This document shows positions 19,331 through 29,492 of a DNA stretch of 64,000 bases, piece by piece. Origin of the DNA: Phytophthora vignae f. sp. vignae (taxonomy: Eukaryota; Oomycota; Peronosporomycetes; Peronosporales; Peronosporaceae). The first letter of the stretch is position 1, and each line of letters starts with the position of its first letter. The notes under the pieces are model-generated. The model was not told the origin of the DNA. It searched no databases and worked only from the letters and a program-made list of their open reading frames with translations. The stretch covers positions 1-64,000 of the forward strand of contig JABJUM010000080.1 of assembly GCA_016169955.1 (NCBI GenBank), read 5' to 3'. Both the position numbers and the translations under genes were made by a program.

Positions 19331-20537
19331 ATGAGTGACCGCTACCGGTATCGGTTGTGAGGACGTCAGCCGAGGACCAGTACGACAACTCGCGCTTGGC
19401 TCTTCTACATGTAAGTCTTCCACGAGTTATGACAAGGCATTAACCTGGGCCTTCATTGGGCATATGGGTGGAAAACCACGCTGCCGCGGACGGCAAGGCT
19501 CTGACTGTGGCTCGCATGTCACTTTGCAGCTCAATTTGCTACAGCGACTACAGATTTCAGCCTCTCTGACGAGACCGTCGTTTCTTTTCTGGTCATTACC
19601 GGGACACAGGCAATGAGCATGCTGAGGTAAACGGGACAGGTAGTGCCACGTCACGCTCGCACTCGCTGATCACCTATAATAGGCGCCACTACACTACATA
19701 TATCCGGCATATCATTGGAACTATTATAGCGACAGAGCCACGAGTAAATATATAATAATCAGGCCGTAAGCGAGCTAAGCGACGTCTTTCGTCCTCGCGT
19801 TGATGCACCGCTAACTTATTACCCACTAGTACAATACGGGTGAGGTTTTTCATCCTGAGTGCCTGGAGCACGAATCCTGAGCGAATTTAAAAAAAAACGT
19901 GTTTTATTTCGTTCACAGGAATAAAATTTTCCGCCCGACGAATCCCCGCCAAGATCTCTAACTACTCGCGAAACAGCGTCAGAAAGCGGCAAGAGCAAGC
20001 AGCGAGATCGTGAACTCGCTTCAAGCAGCTCAAGTTCATATTTCGACCAAACGCGTTCAAAACGAAGTCTTTTTCGTACGATACCGACACTTTCGAGCTG
20101 CGGCGACAAGCTGGTCAATAATCTTGCAAAGTAAACTCAGATGCTCGGAAAATATGCAAAAGCTGTCGTCGCTTCTTTCAATTCTTGGAAGGTGAAAAGG
20201 TGTGAATAACTTCGATTGAAGTACCGGTATCGCTACTACACAGCACTTAACGTTATTCAACTCATTATGTGTAAACCAACTCGGTTTTTGTTGAGAAAAA
20301 CGTTTTAGAGAGTGAACTACTACATTGAAAAACTACCACACAGTATTGCTTTCCTACTAGTATCTAATTCGACGTGGTATCAGTGTAGTTTATCAAACTG
20401 TATGTTGATCTATACGTCGAGGCATGAATACGCTACTGCTTCTAAAAATATATTTTTTAAAAAAGAAGGGTATGCTATATTGACGATTAAATCGCCAAAA
20501 TCGCCTTCCATACCATGCAATATCGGACTGTAGGACC
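19331..20537. other. Intergenic, AT-rich, no supported gene
   Basis: No frame of more than about 100 codons shows protein-like sequence. The region drifts from mixed composition near 19400 to AT-rich sequence with short A and T runs (19880-20480). No known family was recognised. Confidence 0.5.
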
Positions 20538-21353
20538 TATCGGACCTGTACCATAAACTTGGTACCCCAGAAAGGATTGACTGAGTCAATTTGACTCTAA
20601 GAACAAATATATTAGTTTGTGTAATATATTGTGGGCCACACACCGATTACACTTTACTCACTTTTGCTCAGTTTTATTCCAGCGTTGGTGGTGGGCTTGC
20701 GTGGAGGGCAGAGTGCCGAAGGCGGCGGCGGTGGCGCAGAGGGACTCCGGCCGCAGGAAGACGGCGGCGGCAGGTCAGCGTAGCGGCGGCAGGTCGGCGG
20801 AGCGGAGGCATGGCTGGACGGCGAGGCGGCGGTGGCAGGGTGGCAGCAGCCGGACGGTGACTGGTTGGTGTGGCGGTGGCGGGGCGGACGGCGGCCCGGA
20901 GAACGTAGACGGCTTGCCCGGCAGGGCGGCCGGTACGCTGCCCGTTGGGTGAGCGCCTGCAAGCTGCTCCAGCACCCCCCCCCCCCCCCCGGGGCCCGCA
21001 GAAGCAGCCGCCGCCACCGTAAAGACCCCGCGAGTGCTGGCACCCTACCCGGAAGGGCTAGCGGCATGCTGCTCGCCGCTAGAGCACCCAGCGCAAATGG
21101 TGGCGTCATACGGGCTGCACGATAGCGACCACGTAGCATTGTTATGAGTTCTTTGATATATTATACGTATATTCAATATATTTTCTTAATCATTAATGTA
21201 CACGTCTAGCGGCTTGCCTTCCGCGCTCATATTTATCCCATGTACACTCATGAGTGATGACCACCTCGACGCCGTGAGGCGAGCCGATGTCACCGGTAGC
21301 ATTGTACCAGAATTATGGTACAGGTCCGATAAGGTCGGATAATATGCGAGTGA
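20513..21353. mobile_element. MITE-like element with ~50-bp imperfect terminal inverted repeats around a GC-rich core
   Basis: TATCGGACCTGTACCATAA at 20538-20556 is exactly inverted at 21313-21331, and the similarity extends with mismatches both ways (20513-20565 against 21304-21353). The interior includes a very GC-rich block (about 20690-21110) with repeated GGCGGCGG words and a C run near 20976-20991, unlike the AT-rich flanks. Frames in the GC block are low in complexity and not credible proteins. A target duplication was not identified. A separate TTATCGGACC word near 21434 suggests more copies or nested pieces. Confidence 0.55.
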
Positions 21354-21675
21354 TACGCGTTTATCTTAGATTTTGTATGGCCATACAAATATTTTGCGTT
21401 TCCTTCGGACCCGATACGTCCGATAGCGTCGTTTATCGGACCAACCTACCCCTATCAAAATCTATTGGCCGAAATACCATCCTGGCCATACTATGACTGG
21501 TCAAAATAAAATCTAAATCTATAATTGGCTGTTAATGGGCATACGATAAATAAGTATGGTCAGATAAAACATGATATTCATCCATAACATCTAACAACAC
21601 AAATAAAAACTGTGCAGGTACTAAAAGGGAGCCAGCCGGGGATCGGTTATTGTTCATTAAGAGCAGGAACGCATC
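21354..21675. other. AT-rich intergenic DNA downstream of alkaline phosphatase gene
   Basis: No gene is seen. The region contains repeated TCCGAT/ATCGGA words related to the inverted repeat to the left. Confidence 0.4.
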
Positions 21676-23208
21676 CTAAATGACGAGGGGGTCTTCGAGT
21701 ACCGAGATGTTGCGGTGTTTGAGTGTCACCAGCTCCTGCTGGTGCTCCAGGCCCAGGAAGTTCGTCATGAGCTTGTTCAGGTACGTGTTCTCGTGGACGC
21801 CCTTGCACATGCGCTCGAAGAGCAGCGGGCCCTTGCAGTACAAGTTCACATCCGTGCCCACGTGGCCCACCGTGGTCCAGTCCACGGCAGCACGCAGACT
21901 GATCACATGGCCCAGTTCAATCATGACGTCCGCCAAGTCTCGCGTCTCGTCGACTGCCGTCGCAATCTGCGTGACGAGCTCGACCACCTCCTCATCCGTG
22001 ACCGTCGTGACGTTGGTGTAGTTGGCAAGGAGAGACTTAGACGACGTAAGCAGAGCCGCCTTGCACGTCTCATTGGCACCAACAGCACACTCGCCACCCT
22101 CAAGAACAACCTCCAGCTGCTCCTGCATGGCCTCCGTCGACATGTTCTGGAGCTGCAGCTCGGTCGGGTACCACGCGTACGGGTACGCAGGGCCGCGTCC
22201 GAGCGTGAGACCGCCAGTGCCGTGGTCGGCGGCCGACAGCATCGCGGTGTTGGGGGACTGCTCCACGTGGTCGAGCACCACAGCAACGGACTCATCGAAG
22301 GCGATCGCCTCCTTAGCCATAGTACCGGGGTCATTCGAGTGGCCGGCGTGATCCACACGAGAACCCTCAATCATGATGAAGTAGCCGTGCTTCTTGGCCT
22401 GCTCGTTCTTGCGTAGAAGACTCAACACAATGTCCACCATCTCCGGGAGGCTGGGTTCACGTGCGGTGGTGTTGCTGGCCGCGAGTTCTCGGAGACGGTC
22501 GACCTCGTACGACATGTGGTCCTCGTGGAAAAGACCGAACAAGCGCAGCGCACCCGACTCCTGGTTAGCCGACTGGTAGTCGAGCAGGTCCTGGTAGTTG
22601 CTCGCCAGCGTGTAGCCGTTCGACTTGAGGTCCTCCAGCATCGAGTCGTTGAAGTGTTTCTTGCCACCGCCAAGCAAGAAGTCCAGGTCCTTATTCGCGA
22701 CGTACTGAGCAGCAATGTCGTCTTCCGAGTCACGATCAATGACGTGAGACGCGAACGACGCGGGGGTGGCGTGGGTCACCCGGCAGGTGACGATCATACC
22801 GGTCACCATGCCGCGCGCCTTGGCAGCCTCAAGCACAGTGCCCAACGGCTGCTCGTACGTGTCCACAGCGATAGCGTTGTCGTACGTCTTGTAGCCCGTC
22901 GAGTAGGCGGTGGCGGAGGCTGCAGAGTCCGTGATGTAGCTCGTGGACGAGTGCGTTTGGATGGTGCCCATGAGGTGCGGGTCAATGTGCAGCCGAGTCT
23001 TCAGTGTCGGGTCGAGAACGGTACGAGCGAGCGTGAAGATGTTGGGCCCTGTGCCGTCGGGGATCATCATGATGACGCTGCGCGGGGTTTCTTCATTCTC
23101 GTCGAAGTTGTAGTCCACGTCGACGGTCTTGTACTCGTAGTGGGTAGCGGCGTTGGCGAGAGTTGCGAATGCAGCGCATAAGGCCACAACGCGAGAGATG
23201 CTGAGCAT
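21676..23208 (-). CDS. Secreted alkaline phosphatase (copy 1)
   Basis: The product is 510 aa and should hydrolyse phosphate monoesters outside the cell. The start at 23208 gives a signal peptide (residues 1-20, ending ATLANA), and an Inr site lies 46 bp upstream. The alkaline phosphatase fold is clear: metal-binding Asp51 in IPDGTG, the nucleophile motif ITDSAASAT with Ser95, EGSRVDHAGHSND and SAADHGTGGLTLG metal ligands, and the late GHVGTDV His. Several N-glycosylation sites (NDS, NTT, NMS, NYT) fit secretion. It is a tandem duplicate of 24269-25804, and the first 150 codons are almost identical between copies. A likely role is phosphate scavenging. No GPI-type C-terminal tail is seen. Confidence 0.93.
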   Translation of the reverse strand: MLSISRVVALCAAFATLANAATHYEYKTVDVDYNFDENEETPRSVIMMIPDGTGPNIFTLARTVLDPTLKTRLHIDPHLMGTIQTHSSTSYITDSAASATAYSTGYKTYDNAIAVDTYEQPLGTVLEAAKARGMVTGMIVTCRVTHATPASFASHVIDRDSEDDIAAQYVANKDLDFLLGGGKKHFNDSMLEDLKSNGYTLASNYQDLLDYQSANQESGALRLFGLFHEDHMSYEVDRLRELAASNTTAREPSLPEMVDIVLSLLRKNEQAKKHGYFIMIEGSRVDHAGHSNDPGTMAKEAIAFDESVAVVLDHVEQSPNTAMLSAADHGTGGLTLGRGPAYPYAWYPTELQLQNMSTEAMQEQLEVVLEGGECAVGANETCKAALLTSSKSLLANYTNVTTVTDEEVVELVTQIATAVDETRDLADVMIELGHVISLRAAVDWTTVGHVGTDVNLYCKGPLLFERMCKGVHENTYLNKLMTNFLGLEHQQELVTLKHRNISVLEDPLVI

Positions 23209-23253
23209 CGTTGTGGCAGGTTGTGAGATTGGCGCGAGTGTGCAGTCCGATGG

Positions 23254-23267
23254 AAAATGCAGAATGG
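23254..23267 (-). promoter_or_regulatory. Inr element of alkaline phosphatase copy 1
   Basis: On the minus strand CCATTCTGCATTTT agrees with the oomycete Inr core TCATTYYNCAWTTT except for the first base. It lies 46 bp upstream of the start codon. Confidence 0.55.
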
Positions 23268-24268
23268 TCGAAAACAATCGCGAGCTACGGAGCTACAGCT
23301 CCAGCACCGTAGGCGGTCCTGTAGTTTGATACGGAGCCCTTCATCCGTCAGGCAGCATTGATGATGGTTGACCTCAGTTCACAGTGGAGCTCTCACGCAG
23401 AGATTCTTCGACAGCTGTGGCGTGGGGGATTCCCGTTGAGTGTTGCCGTGAATCTTGCTTGAAGCGTGAGAGATTAATTAATCCGGCCTTTTTAGTCAGG
23501 ATCGCCTTTCCTGGGGCAAAGGAGGGCCATTCGATCGTTTCGATGATCCCGTGCCACCGAATCCCTGGCGCAACGACGGGATCTCCGCGCCTCACGTGCG
23601 AGATGCAACTTGCTCAAAGATTCTAAACGTGAGGGCATTGCATGCACAACACAGCTTCGGGGCCCGTGGTGGTGGCACGTCGAAGAGCTTACGCAACAGA
23701 TGGCTGCACGAGGGAGAGCATCGTGATTGAGACCGCATTGAGACCGTGACCTCACAGCTGAAGCTTGTACGGTATCACCAGCAAGGGAATGGAATCTTGC
23801 TCGCTGTGGTTTCGTTTGTAGTATCCTACAGTGCATTCGCACACTACAATAGATGACCAGCATCTTGGGATTCAAGCGCTGTCCGCTCGGAGAGTCAAAA
23901 GAGCGATCGCCTTCTTCACCCCAATGTTCACGCAGGACTTGGCGCCACTTGACTTGGCCCTATGCCTGTGTCGCCTCGAAGCTGCCGTCGCGTTGTGGGA
24001 CTACAGATCTCGCAACGGTGCTCCTGCCAGCGTCCATCTCATTGAAAAGCTGGCTCGCCCATTCCGTGAATTGGCCCAGATCTTCAACCGCAAAAATGGA
24101 CAAACTTGCTTGCACACATTACTTGGACTGAAGTTGTCATATCCATAAGTACATGTATTAAGAACAACTTTGCAGCATTGAATACGAGTGACAAGTTATT
24201 ACGTTTATTTTCTCTTCCAAGCAAAATCTTCAAGCTCCAGCTCTCATGACTTGCATCTACTGTAAGGA
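23268..24268. other. Spacer between the alkaline phosphatase genes, no supported gene
   Basis: A plus-strand frame at 23831-24148 (105 codons) reads reasonably like protein but has no recognisable motif, no splice partner and no promoter match, so it is not called. The spacer does not resemble the upstream region of copy 2. Confidence 0.4.
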
Positions 24269-25804
24269 TCAGAATGCCAGCGGGTCTTCCAGCACCGTGA
24301 TGTTGCGGTGTTTCATCGTCTCAAGCTCCTGCTGATGTTCCAACCCCAGGAAGGACGTCATCAGCTTGTTCAAGTAGACGTTCTCATGCACGCCCTTGCA
24401 CATGCGCTCGAAGATCAACGGGCCCTTGCAGTACAGGTTCACATCCGTGCCGACGTGGCCGACGGTGGTCCAGTCGATCCAAGCTGGCGCACTGATCACG
24501 TGCCCCAGCTCGACCAAGACGAAGTACAGATCGCGCGTCTCGTCGACGGCGGTGGCGATCAACGTCGTGAGCTTGGCCACCTCCTCGTCCGTCACGGACG
24601 TCACGTTGGTGTAGTTTGCCAGCATCGACTTGGCCGACTCGAGTAGAACGGTCTTGCACGTTTCGTTGGCTCCAACCGCACACTCGTCACTGGCCAGAAT
24701 GGCGTCCAAGCGTTCCTGCATGACCTCGGTCGACATGTTCTGAAGTTGCAACTGGGTGGGGTACCAGACGTAAGGGTACTCCATGCCGCTGCGTCCGAGC
24801 GTGAGGCCTCCAGTTCCGTGGTCAGCAGCCGACAGCATCGCGGTGTTCGGAGATTGCTCCACGTGGTTCAGGACCACGGCGACCGTCTCGTCGAAGGCAA
24901 TCGCCTCCTTGGCCATAGTACCGGGGTCGTTCGAGTGGCCGGCATGATCCACACGAGAACCCTCAATCATGACGAAGTAGCCGTGCTTCTTGGCCTGCTC
25001 GTTCTTGCGTAGAAGACTCAGCACGATCTCCACCATCTCCGGAAGACTCGGCTCGCGAGCAGTGGTGCTATTCGTAGCCAACTCACGAAGGCGGTCGACT
25101 TCGTACGTCATGTGGCTGTCCTTGAAGAGACCGAAGAGACGAAGCGCACCCGACTCCTGGTTAGCCGACTGGTAGTCGAGCAGGTCCTGGTAATTGTTGG
25201 CGACGGTGTACCCGTTAGAGTACAAGTCTTCGAGCATAGAGTCGTTGAAGTGCTTCCGGCCACCGCCAAGCAAGAAGTCCAGGTTCTTGTTCGCAACGTA
25301 CTGAGCTGCAATGTCGTCTTCCGAGTCGCGGTCCACAACGTGAGAAGCAAACGACGCGGGGGTGGCGTGGGTCACCCGGCAGGTGACGATCATACCGGTC
25401 ACCATGCCGCGCGCCTTGGCAGCCTCAAGCACAGTGCCCAACGGCTGCTCGTACGTGTCCACAGCGATAGCGTTGTCGTACGTCTTGTAGCCCGTCGAGT
25501 AGGCGGTGGCGGAGGCTGCAGAGTCCGTGATGTAGCTCGTGGACGAGTGCGTTTGGATGGTGCCCATGAGGTGCGGGTCAATGTGCAGCCGAGTCTTCAG
25601 TGTCGGGTCGAGAACGGTACGAGCGAGCGTGAAGATGTTGGGCCCTGTGCCGTCGGGGATCATCATGATGACGCTGCGCGGGGTTTCTTCATTCTCGTCG
25701 AAGTTGTAGTCCACGTCGACGGTCTTGTACTCGTAGTGGGTAGCGGCGTGGGTGAGCGTCGCGAACGCAGCGCATAAGGCCACAACGCGAGAGATGCTGA
25801 GCAT
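24269..25804 (-). CDS. Secreted alkaline phosphatase (copy 2)
   Basis: The product is 511 aa, the tandem partner of 21676-23208. The start at 25804 gives a signal peptide (ending TLTHA). The catalytic set is complete: Asp51, Ser95 in ITDSAASAT, EGSRVDHAGHSND, SAADHGTGG and GHVGTDV. Codons for residues 20-152 are identical at the DNA level to copy 1 (25350-25749 against 22754-23153). The later part differs at many positions, for example RSGMEYPYVWYP against RGPAYPYAWYP, and the upstream DNA is unrelated. That pattern fits gene conversion of the 5' coding part. Separate promoters suggest the copies may be regulated differently. Confidence 0.93.
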   Translation of the reverse strand: MLSISRVVALCAAFATLTHAATHYEYKTVDVDYNFDENEETPRSVIMMIPDGTGPNIFTLARTVLDPTLKTRLHIDPHLMGTIQTHSSTSYITDSAASATAYSTGYKTYDNAIAVDTYEQPLGTVLEAAKARGMVTGMIVTCRVTHATPASFASHVVDRDSEDDIAAQYVANKNLDFLLGGGRKHFNDSMLEDLYSNGYTVANNYQDLLDYQSANQESGALRLFGLFKDSHMTYEVDRLRELATNSTTAREPSLPEMVEIVLSLLRKNEQAKKHGYFVMIEGSRVDHAGHSNDPGTMAKEAIAFDETVAVVLNHVEQSPNTAMLSAADHGTGGLTLGRSGMEYPYVWYPTQLQLQNMSTEVMQERLDAILASDECAVGANETCKTVLLESAKSMLANYTNVTSVTDEEVAKLTTLIATAVDETRDLYFVLVELGHVISAPAWIDWTTVGHVGTDVNLYCKGPLIFERMCKGVHENVYLNKLMTSFLGLEHQQELETMKHRNITVLEDPLAF

Positions 25805-25833
25805 CTTGACTGGTGATTTACACGCGAGTGAGC

Positions 25834-25847
25834 AAAGTAAAGAATGG
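25834..25847 (-). promoter_or_regulatory. Inr-like element of alkaline phosphatase copy 2
   Basis: On the minus strand CCATTCTTTACTTT resembles the Inr core TCATTYYNCAWTTT with mismatches at the first base and in the CAW part. It lies about 30 bp upstream of the ATG, a position similar to that in copy 1. Confidence 0.45.
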
Positions 25848-25849
25848 TG

Positions 25850-26314
25850 ACGCAGGAGCAACTCGTGGCTGCAGTGAGGGGATAGCCAACCATCCGTGAT
25901 ACTACTAGTATACAATGGATACGGAGGCCCGCACCTAACAACTTTGCGTGCGGATATCGCATTTTGTGCTTGTCGTCCGAAGCTGGGCCACTCGTTGTGG
26001 AGATCCTCAATTAATCACCAATCAAAGATTAATTTTGTAAAGTGATTGATTGTATCGGCAAAGTCGGGACACTACAGGGCTGCATCCTATCACTTTGTAT
26101 ACGATTGACTTCCACTTCAATGCCTTCGACTTGGCTCGTGTACGTGTGCGATCTTGCCGTTTGCTCAGGCGTTTTTGCGCATTCGGGAGCACTTTCATGA
26201 TGGGACTTGGTCTGTTGACTCAAATCCATCCAATAAGTTGAAGTACGTACATACCAAAGCAGGCATTGGCTTGGATATTACGAGTGTAAATCCACTGCTG
26301 TATGTAGGTTAAGC
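25850..26314. other. Intergenic, no supported gene
   Basis: Only short frames without protein-like features are present. Confidence 0.4.
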
Positions 26315-27154
26315 CTACGCTTCTTCAATGAGAAGCGGTAGAAATTCAGCTGTACCAAGGCTGTACTCGCGGTGGCCGATCACGCGGAGAAGTGCAGCAC
26401 CAAACACACTGTGCGAGACAACACCCACACGCTGCGCCGACACGGTAGAAAACAGCACTTCCAGGAACTTGATTGCGCGGGCCTCCAGCTCAGAGTCCGT
26501 CTCACGGTGGTCCGGAGTCCACCACGGGTCTGCATCCAATTCAAATCCACTGAAGTCCAGCTCCGGGTATTGCCGCTTCTTCTCCGAGATGCTGCGGCGC
26601 TCGTCGCAAGTGTCAACGCCCAAGATCTCTCGAGGCAGCTCCAATGGTTTGCTGCTAATGTTCTTCTGGCTCTGGTAGGCGATGGTGAAAGTCTTCAGCG
26701 CACGCTCCAGTGGAGAGATAAGCACGTGCTCGAGGTGTAAACCGCGGCTGATCTCCGTGTTGAGCCTCACAGACGCTTCCGACGCTTGCTGGACCCCCTT
26801 GGGGGTCAAAGGCGCGTCCAAAAACTCCGGCAACTTGCAGTAGTACGAGTTCCACGCGTCACTGCCGTACTTTTCAATAGCCACGTTGTGTGTCCCCTCT
26901 CCATGACGCAAGAAGAGAACGAGCTTCATGCGAACGCCACTCCGATTCATCGCGGCTTGGACGTCTCCCCACGTTTTCCTTTCCACGAGACCCAGGCGAG
27001 GTGCGTTTGAAGCTGGAAGAGGCCGAGTTGGGTCTCCCTGAGCGAAGAACCCACTGCGGTAGCGGAAACGCGACGATGCCGCCGAATTTCCCACCACCAG
27101 AAGCGAGAGGATCACAGTGAACGCCGACACTAGCACTCGACCACGGGATAACAT
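26315..27154 (-). CDS. Secreted histidine phosphatase (phosphoglycerate mutase-like), paralogue A
   Basis: The product is 279 aa with a signal peptide or anchor at residues 4-26. The histidine phosphatase signature FLRHGEGTHN has Arg83 and His84, the phospho-accepting His. SPLERALKT carries the second conserved Arg, PREILGVDTC lies in the usual acid-base region, and GVVSHSVFG provides the late catalytic His. WWTPDHRETDSE is shared by all three paralogues here. A secreted phosphomonoesterase is the likely function; the substrate cannot be read from sequence. It lies 296 bp downstream of paralogue B on the same strand. Confidence 0.88.
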   Translation of the reverse strand: MLSRGRVLVSAFTVILSLLVVGNSAASSRFRYRSGFFAQGDPTRPLPASNAPRLGLVERKTWGDVQAAMNRSGVRMKLVLFLRHGEGTHNVAIEKYGSDAWNSYYCKLPEFLDAPLTPKGVQQASEASVRLNTEISRGLHLEHVLISPLERALKTFTIAYQSQKNISSKPLELPREILGVDTCDERRSISEKKRQYPELDFSGFELDADPWWTPDHRETDSELEARAIKFLEVLFSTVSAQRVGVVSHSVFGAALLRVIGHREYSLGTAEFLPLLIEEA

Positions 27155-27450
27155 CGCTTTGCTTCGTCAAAGGTCAGGAAAGGGGGAGGAGGTGGAAGGA
27201 GAAATAAGAAGTGGCTAAAGTATCCTCAAAGTCTCCGCTTGCAGGGAAAATGGCGAGACTTGGCCTCACGGAAGCGATGGATGGATGTCTAGCAATGATT
27301 TGAGGCGCTCTGATCCCATGCACGAGAAAGCATCGAAGTCATTTATTTACACGCAAAACAAAATCTAGCGTCAGTCATTTTGACGGCCGACAAAACACAA
27401 ACCAACCTAAGAGCTATGCAAAAATGCAGTATCTATCCATCTACCCTATC

Positions 27451-28287
27451 CTATGCGTCCTGTTGCAGCTCCTCGTCGGTGGCGTCCGTGATGAGCAGCG
27501 GGATGAACTCGGCATTCCTCGGTCGGTAGTAGCGGTGGCCCACCGCCGCGAAGCAGCCGCGACTGAAGCCGCTGTGCGACACGACGAGCACGCAGCTCTC
27601 GGGGGACTCGTAGAAGACCTCGTCCAGGAACTCGGCGGCGCGCGCGGCGATCTCGTCGCTCGTCTCGCGGTGGTCGGGCCGCCACCACGTGTCGTTCTCG
27701 CTGGCCACGTGGTCGAAGTCCAGCTGCGGGTACGCGGCCTGCTTGGGGGTCAGCAGCTTGCGGCGGTCGCAGTTGACGACGCCCAGCGTCTCGCGCGCGA
27801 GCTCCACGACCGACACGGGGATGTCCCGCAGGTGCGCGAACACGCGGTCGTACGTCTGCAGCGTGCGGTCCAGCGGGGACACGAACACGCGCTGCAGCTC
27901 GAGCCCGCACTTGGCGATCTGCTTCTCGAGCATGAGCGCGGCGGCGTCCGCCTGCTGCTTGCCGTGCGTCGTGAGGGGCGCGTCGATGAACTCGGGGCGC
28001 ATCTCGTACTGCTCCTCCCAGAGCTTCTCGCCCACGCGCGCCTTGGTGGCGTTGTGCGTGGCCTCGCCGTGGCGCAGCAGGATCACGAGCTTGATGCGGC
28101 GGCCCGGGTGCGACAGCTCGAACTTGCGCATGAAGGCGTAGACGTCGGGCCACGCCTTGCCGTCCACGAGGCCCATGCGCATGGGCGGGTCCCCCATCTC
28201 GTCCACGGGCTCGTCCGACACGCCCATGAGGAAGAACCCGGGCACGCAGCGGAGCTGCTGATGGTGTTGCTGGTCACGGTGGGGCAT
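27451..28287 (-). CDS. Histidine phosphatase without signal peptide, paralogue B
   Basis: The product is 278 aa. LLRHGEATHN has Arg72 and His73. SPLDRTLQT, ARETLGVVNCD, WWRPDHRETSDE and VVSHSGFSRG complete the active site. Unlike A and C it lacks a signal peptide: it starts with a Gln/His-rich MPHRDQQHHQQ and then joins the shared VPGFF segment, so it is probably cytosolic. Third codon positions are almost all G or C, much more so than in A or C. A run of CTG repeats precedes the start. It lies 436 bp downstream of the PH-like pseudogene (28724-29492) on the same strand, mirroring the PH-then-phosphatase pair at 31707-33753. Confidence 0.88.
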   Translation of the reverse strand: MPHRDQQHHQQLRCVPGFFLMGVSDEPVDEMGDPPMRMGLVDGKAWPDVYAFMRKFELSHPGRRIKLVILLRHGEATHNATKARVGEKLWEEQYEMRPEFIDAPLTTHGKQQADAAALMLEKQIAKCGLELQRVFVSPLDRTLQTYDRVFAHLRDIPVSVVELARETLGVVNCDRRKLLTPKQAAYPQLDFDHVASENDTWWRPDHRETSDEIAARAAEFLDEVFYESPESCVLVVSHSGFSRGCFAAVGHRYYRPRNAEFIPLLITDATDEELQQDA

Positions 28288-28723
28288 TGCTGCTGCTGCT
28301 GCTGGGGTGTGTTGCTACGTGGGGACGAAAACGGACAATGGGTTCTGTTTTTTTTTTCGGTATCGGAGACTCTCGGACATAAGAGGAGGAATGGTACCAT
28401 GTACCGTTGAAGCAAGTGTAGCCATGTCGGGGATTATGTGCCAGGCAACTTGGCGGAGATACAAAGTGTATCTCCAGATACTCTGTACATGTATCAATCT
28501 CAGCTGAGACCCGTATTGTATGATAGGTCCCAGCTGATTGATTGATATACAGTAGTCGGATTAAACAAGATCGAGGTGGTTGGCACGTAAACAAACACTA
28601 ACGTCGAGTTCTTCCTGGGTTCTAGCTACCGGGATACAACTACAGTACCGGTAGCTGCACTTGTAAGCGGCCTGGTGAGGTGGGTCTCGTCTGAATGCTG
28701 ACGGTTCGAGTCGGGTTTTGCAG
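28288..28723. other. Promoter region of paralogue B, no gene
   Basis: A minus-strand CCATTGTCCGTTTT (28328-28341) resembles the Inr core with two or three mismatches, about 40 bp upstream of the start. A T run (28347-28357) and GCT repeats (28287-28305) are also present. Nothing else is supported. Confidence 0.35.
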
Positions 28724-29492
28724 CTAGTCTATGGCCTGGCCGACGGTAACGAGAAACTGGGTAGCCATACACAACTTCTCCTGTCGATAACGTTGGTTCC
28801 CCACATCGCTCGACACACGACGGCAGATTTCAGGACCTTGAACGACGTTCAATTTTTGCTGCCACGTCGCCGCGAATGGAAGTTGTAAAGCTGCGAGGAG
28901 ATCAAGATCTCCGTAAATTTTCGACGCCGTGGTGGGTTTGCTATAAGGTCGAGCGTTTTCCACGTACATCCTCGACACTTGCTCTCGGGTCATCGTGGCC
29001 GATCGACTTGTTGGACTTTTTTCCACAGACTTAGATTGTGTCGTCGCGGGCGCAGCTGAAGTCGCAGTGGGTTGTTTCTCCAGGTCTTGAGCTGCAGCCA
29101 TTGCCTGGATGAACGCAACCAGCCACTTCGACCGCTCGAGCGAGTTGGACGCGCGCATCACGAGACACTCACGCCCTTTACCGTAGCGGAGACGAATCGT
29201 GTTGTGGGCAGCTTCTCTGCGGCGGCACTTTACGAGTCGCGCCCTGGAGTCGATTGGGATTAACAGTCTTCCGCCCGCGATGCGTGGACGGTGGAATGAG
29301 GTTGAACGGGGCTTCGAGAGTGGAATTGCCGGGCAGTGCCATTTGCACAAGGTACACGGAGCTTAGACCTGCAGTAGTACGAGCATTGAGAGTAAGCACA
29401 ACAGGAGCTATTGTCTACACACAATAAGCAAGCAAGCAGTAGTTTTACCAGAAGAGCCCATAAGACTGAACGTGTAGCGTTCCGCACGTCAT
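28724..29492 (-). pseudogene. PH-like domain gene, damaged (paralogue 1)
   Basis: The 44-nt first exon (29492-29449, reading MTCGTLHVQSYGLFW with the last codon split) and an intron (29448-29369) match the intact paralogues. In the second exon the homologous sequence jumps frame twice: near 29365, where LSSVYLVQMALPG is out of phase with exon 1, and near 29300, where FNLI and HRPRIAGG are in different frames. Each fits a loss of about 2 nt relative to paralogue 3. The downstream frame then stays open for the PH-like part (RIAGGRLLIPIDSR ... NTIRLRYGK ... ERSKWLVAFIQAM) to a stop at 28724. The C-terminus QFLVTVGQAID matches paralogue 3. Two indels argue for a pseudogene unless they are assembly errors. 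Confidence 0.7.

Noticed and set aside
22516..23181. Plus-strand 221-codon frame (and its twin at 25112-25777)
   Set aside because: Antisense shadow of the alkaline phosphatase genes; Val/Arg-rich composition reflects codon bias on the other strand.
23831..24148. 105-codon frame between the phosphatase genes
   Set aside because: No motif, promoter match or homologue recognised; composition alone is not enough.
27424..28410. 328-codon plus-strand frame opposite histidine phosphatase B
   Set aside because: Antisense shadow caused by very high G/C at third positions; the minus strand has the complete catalytic motifs.
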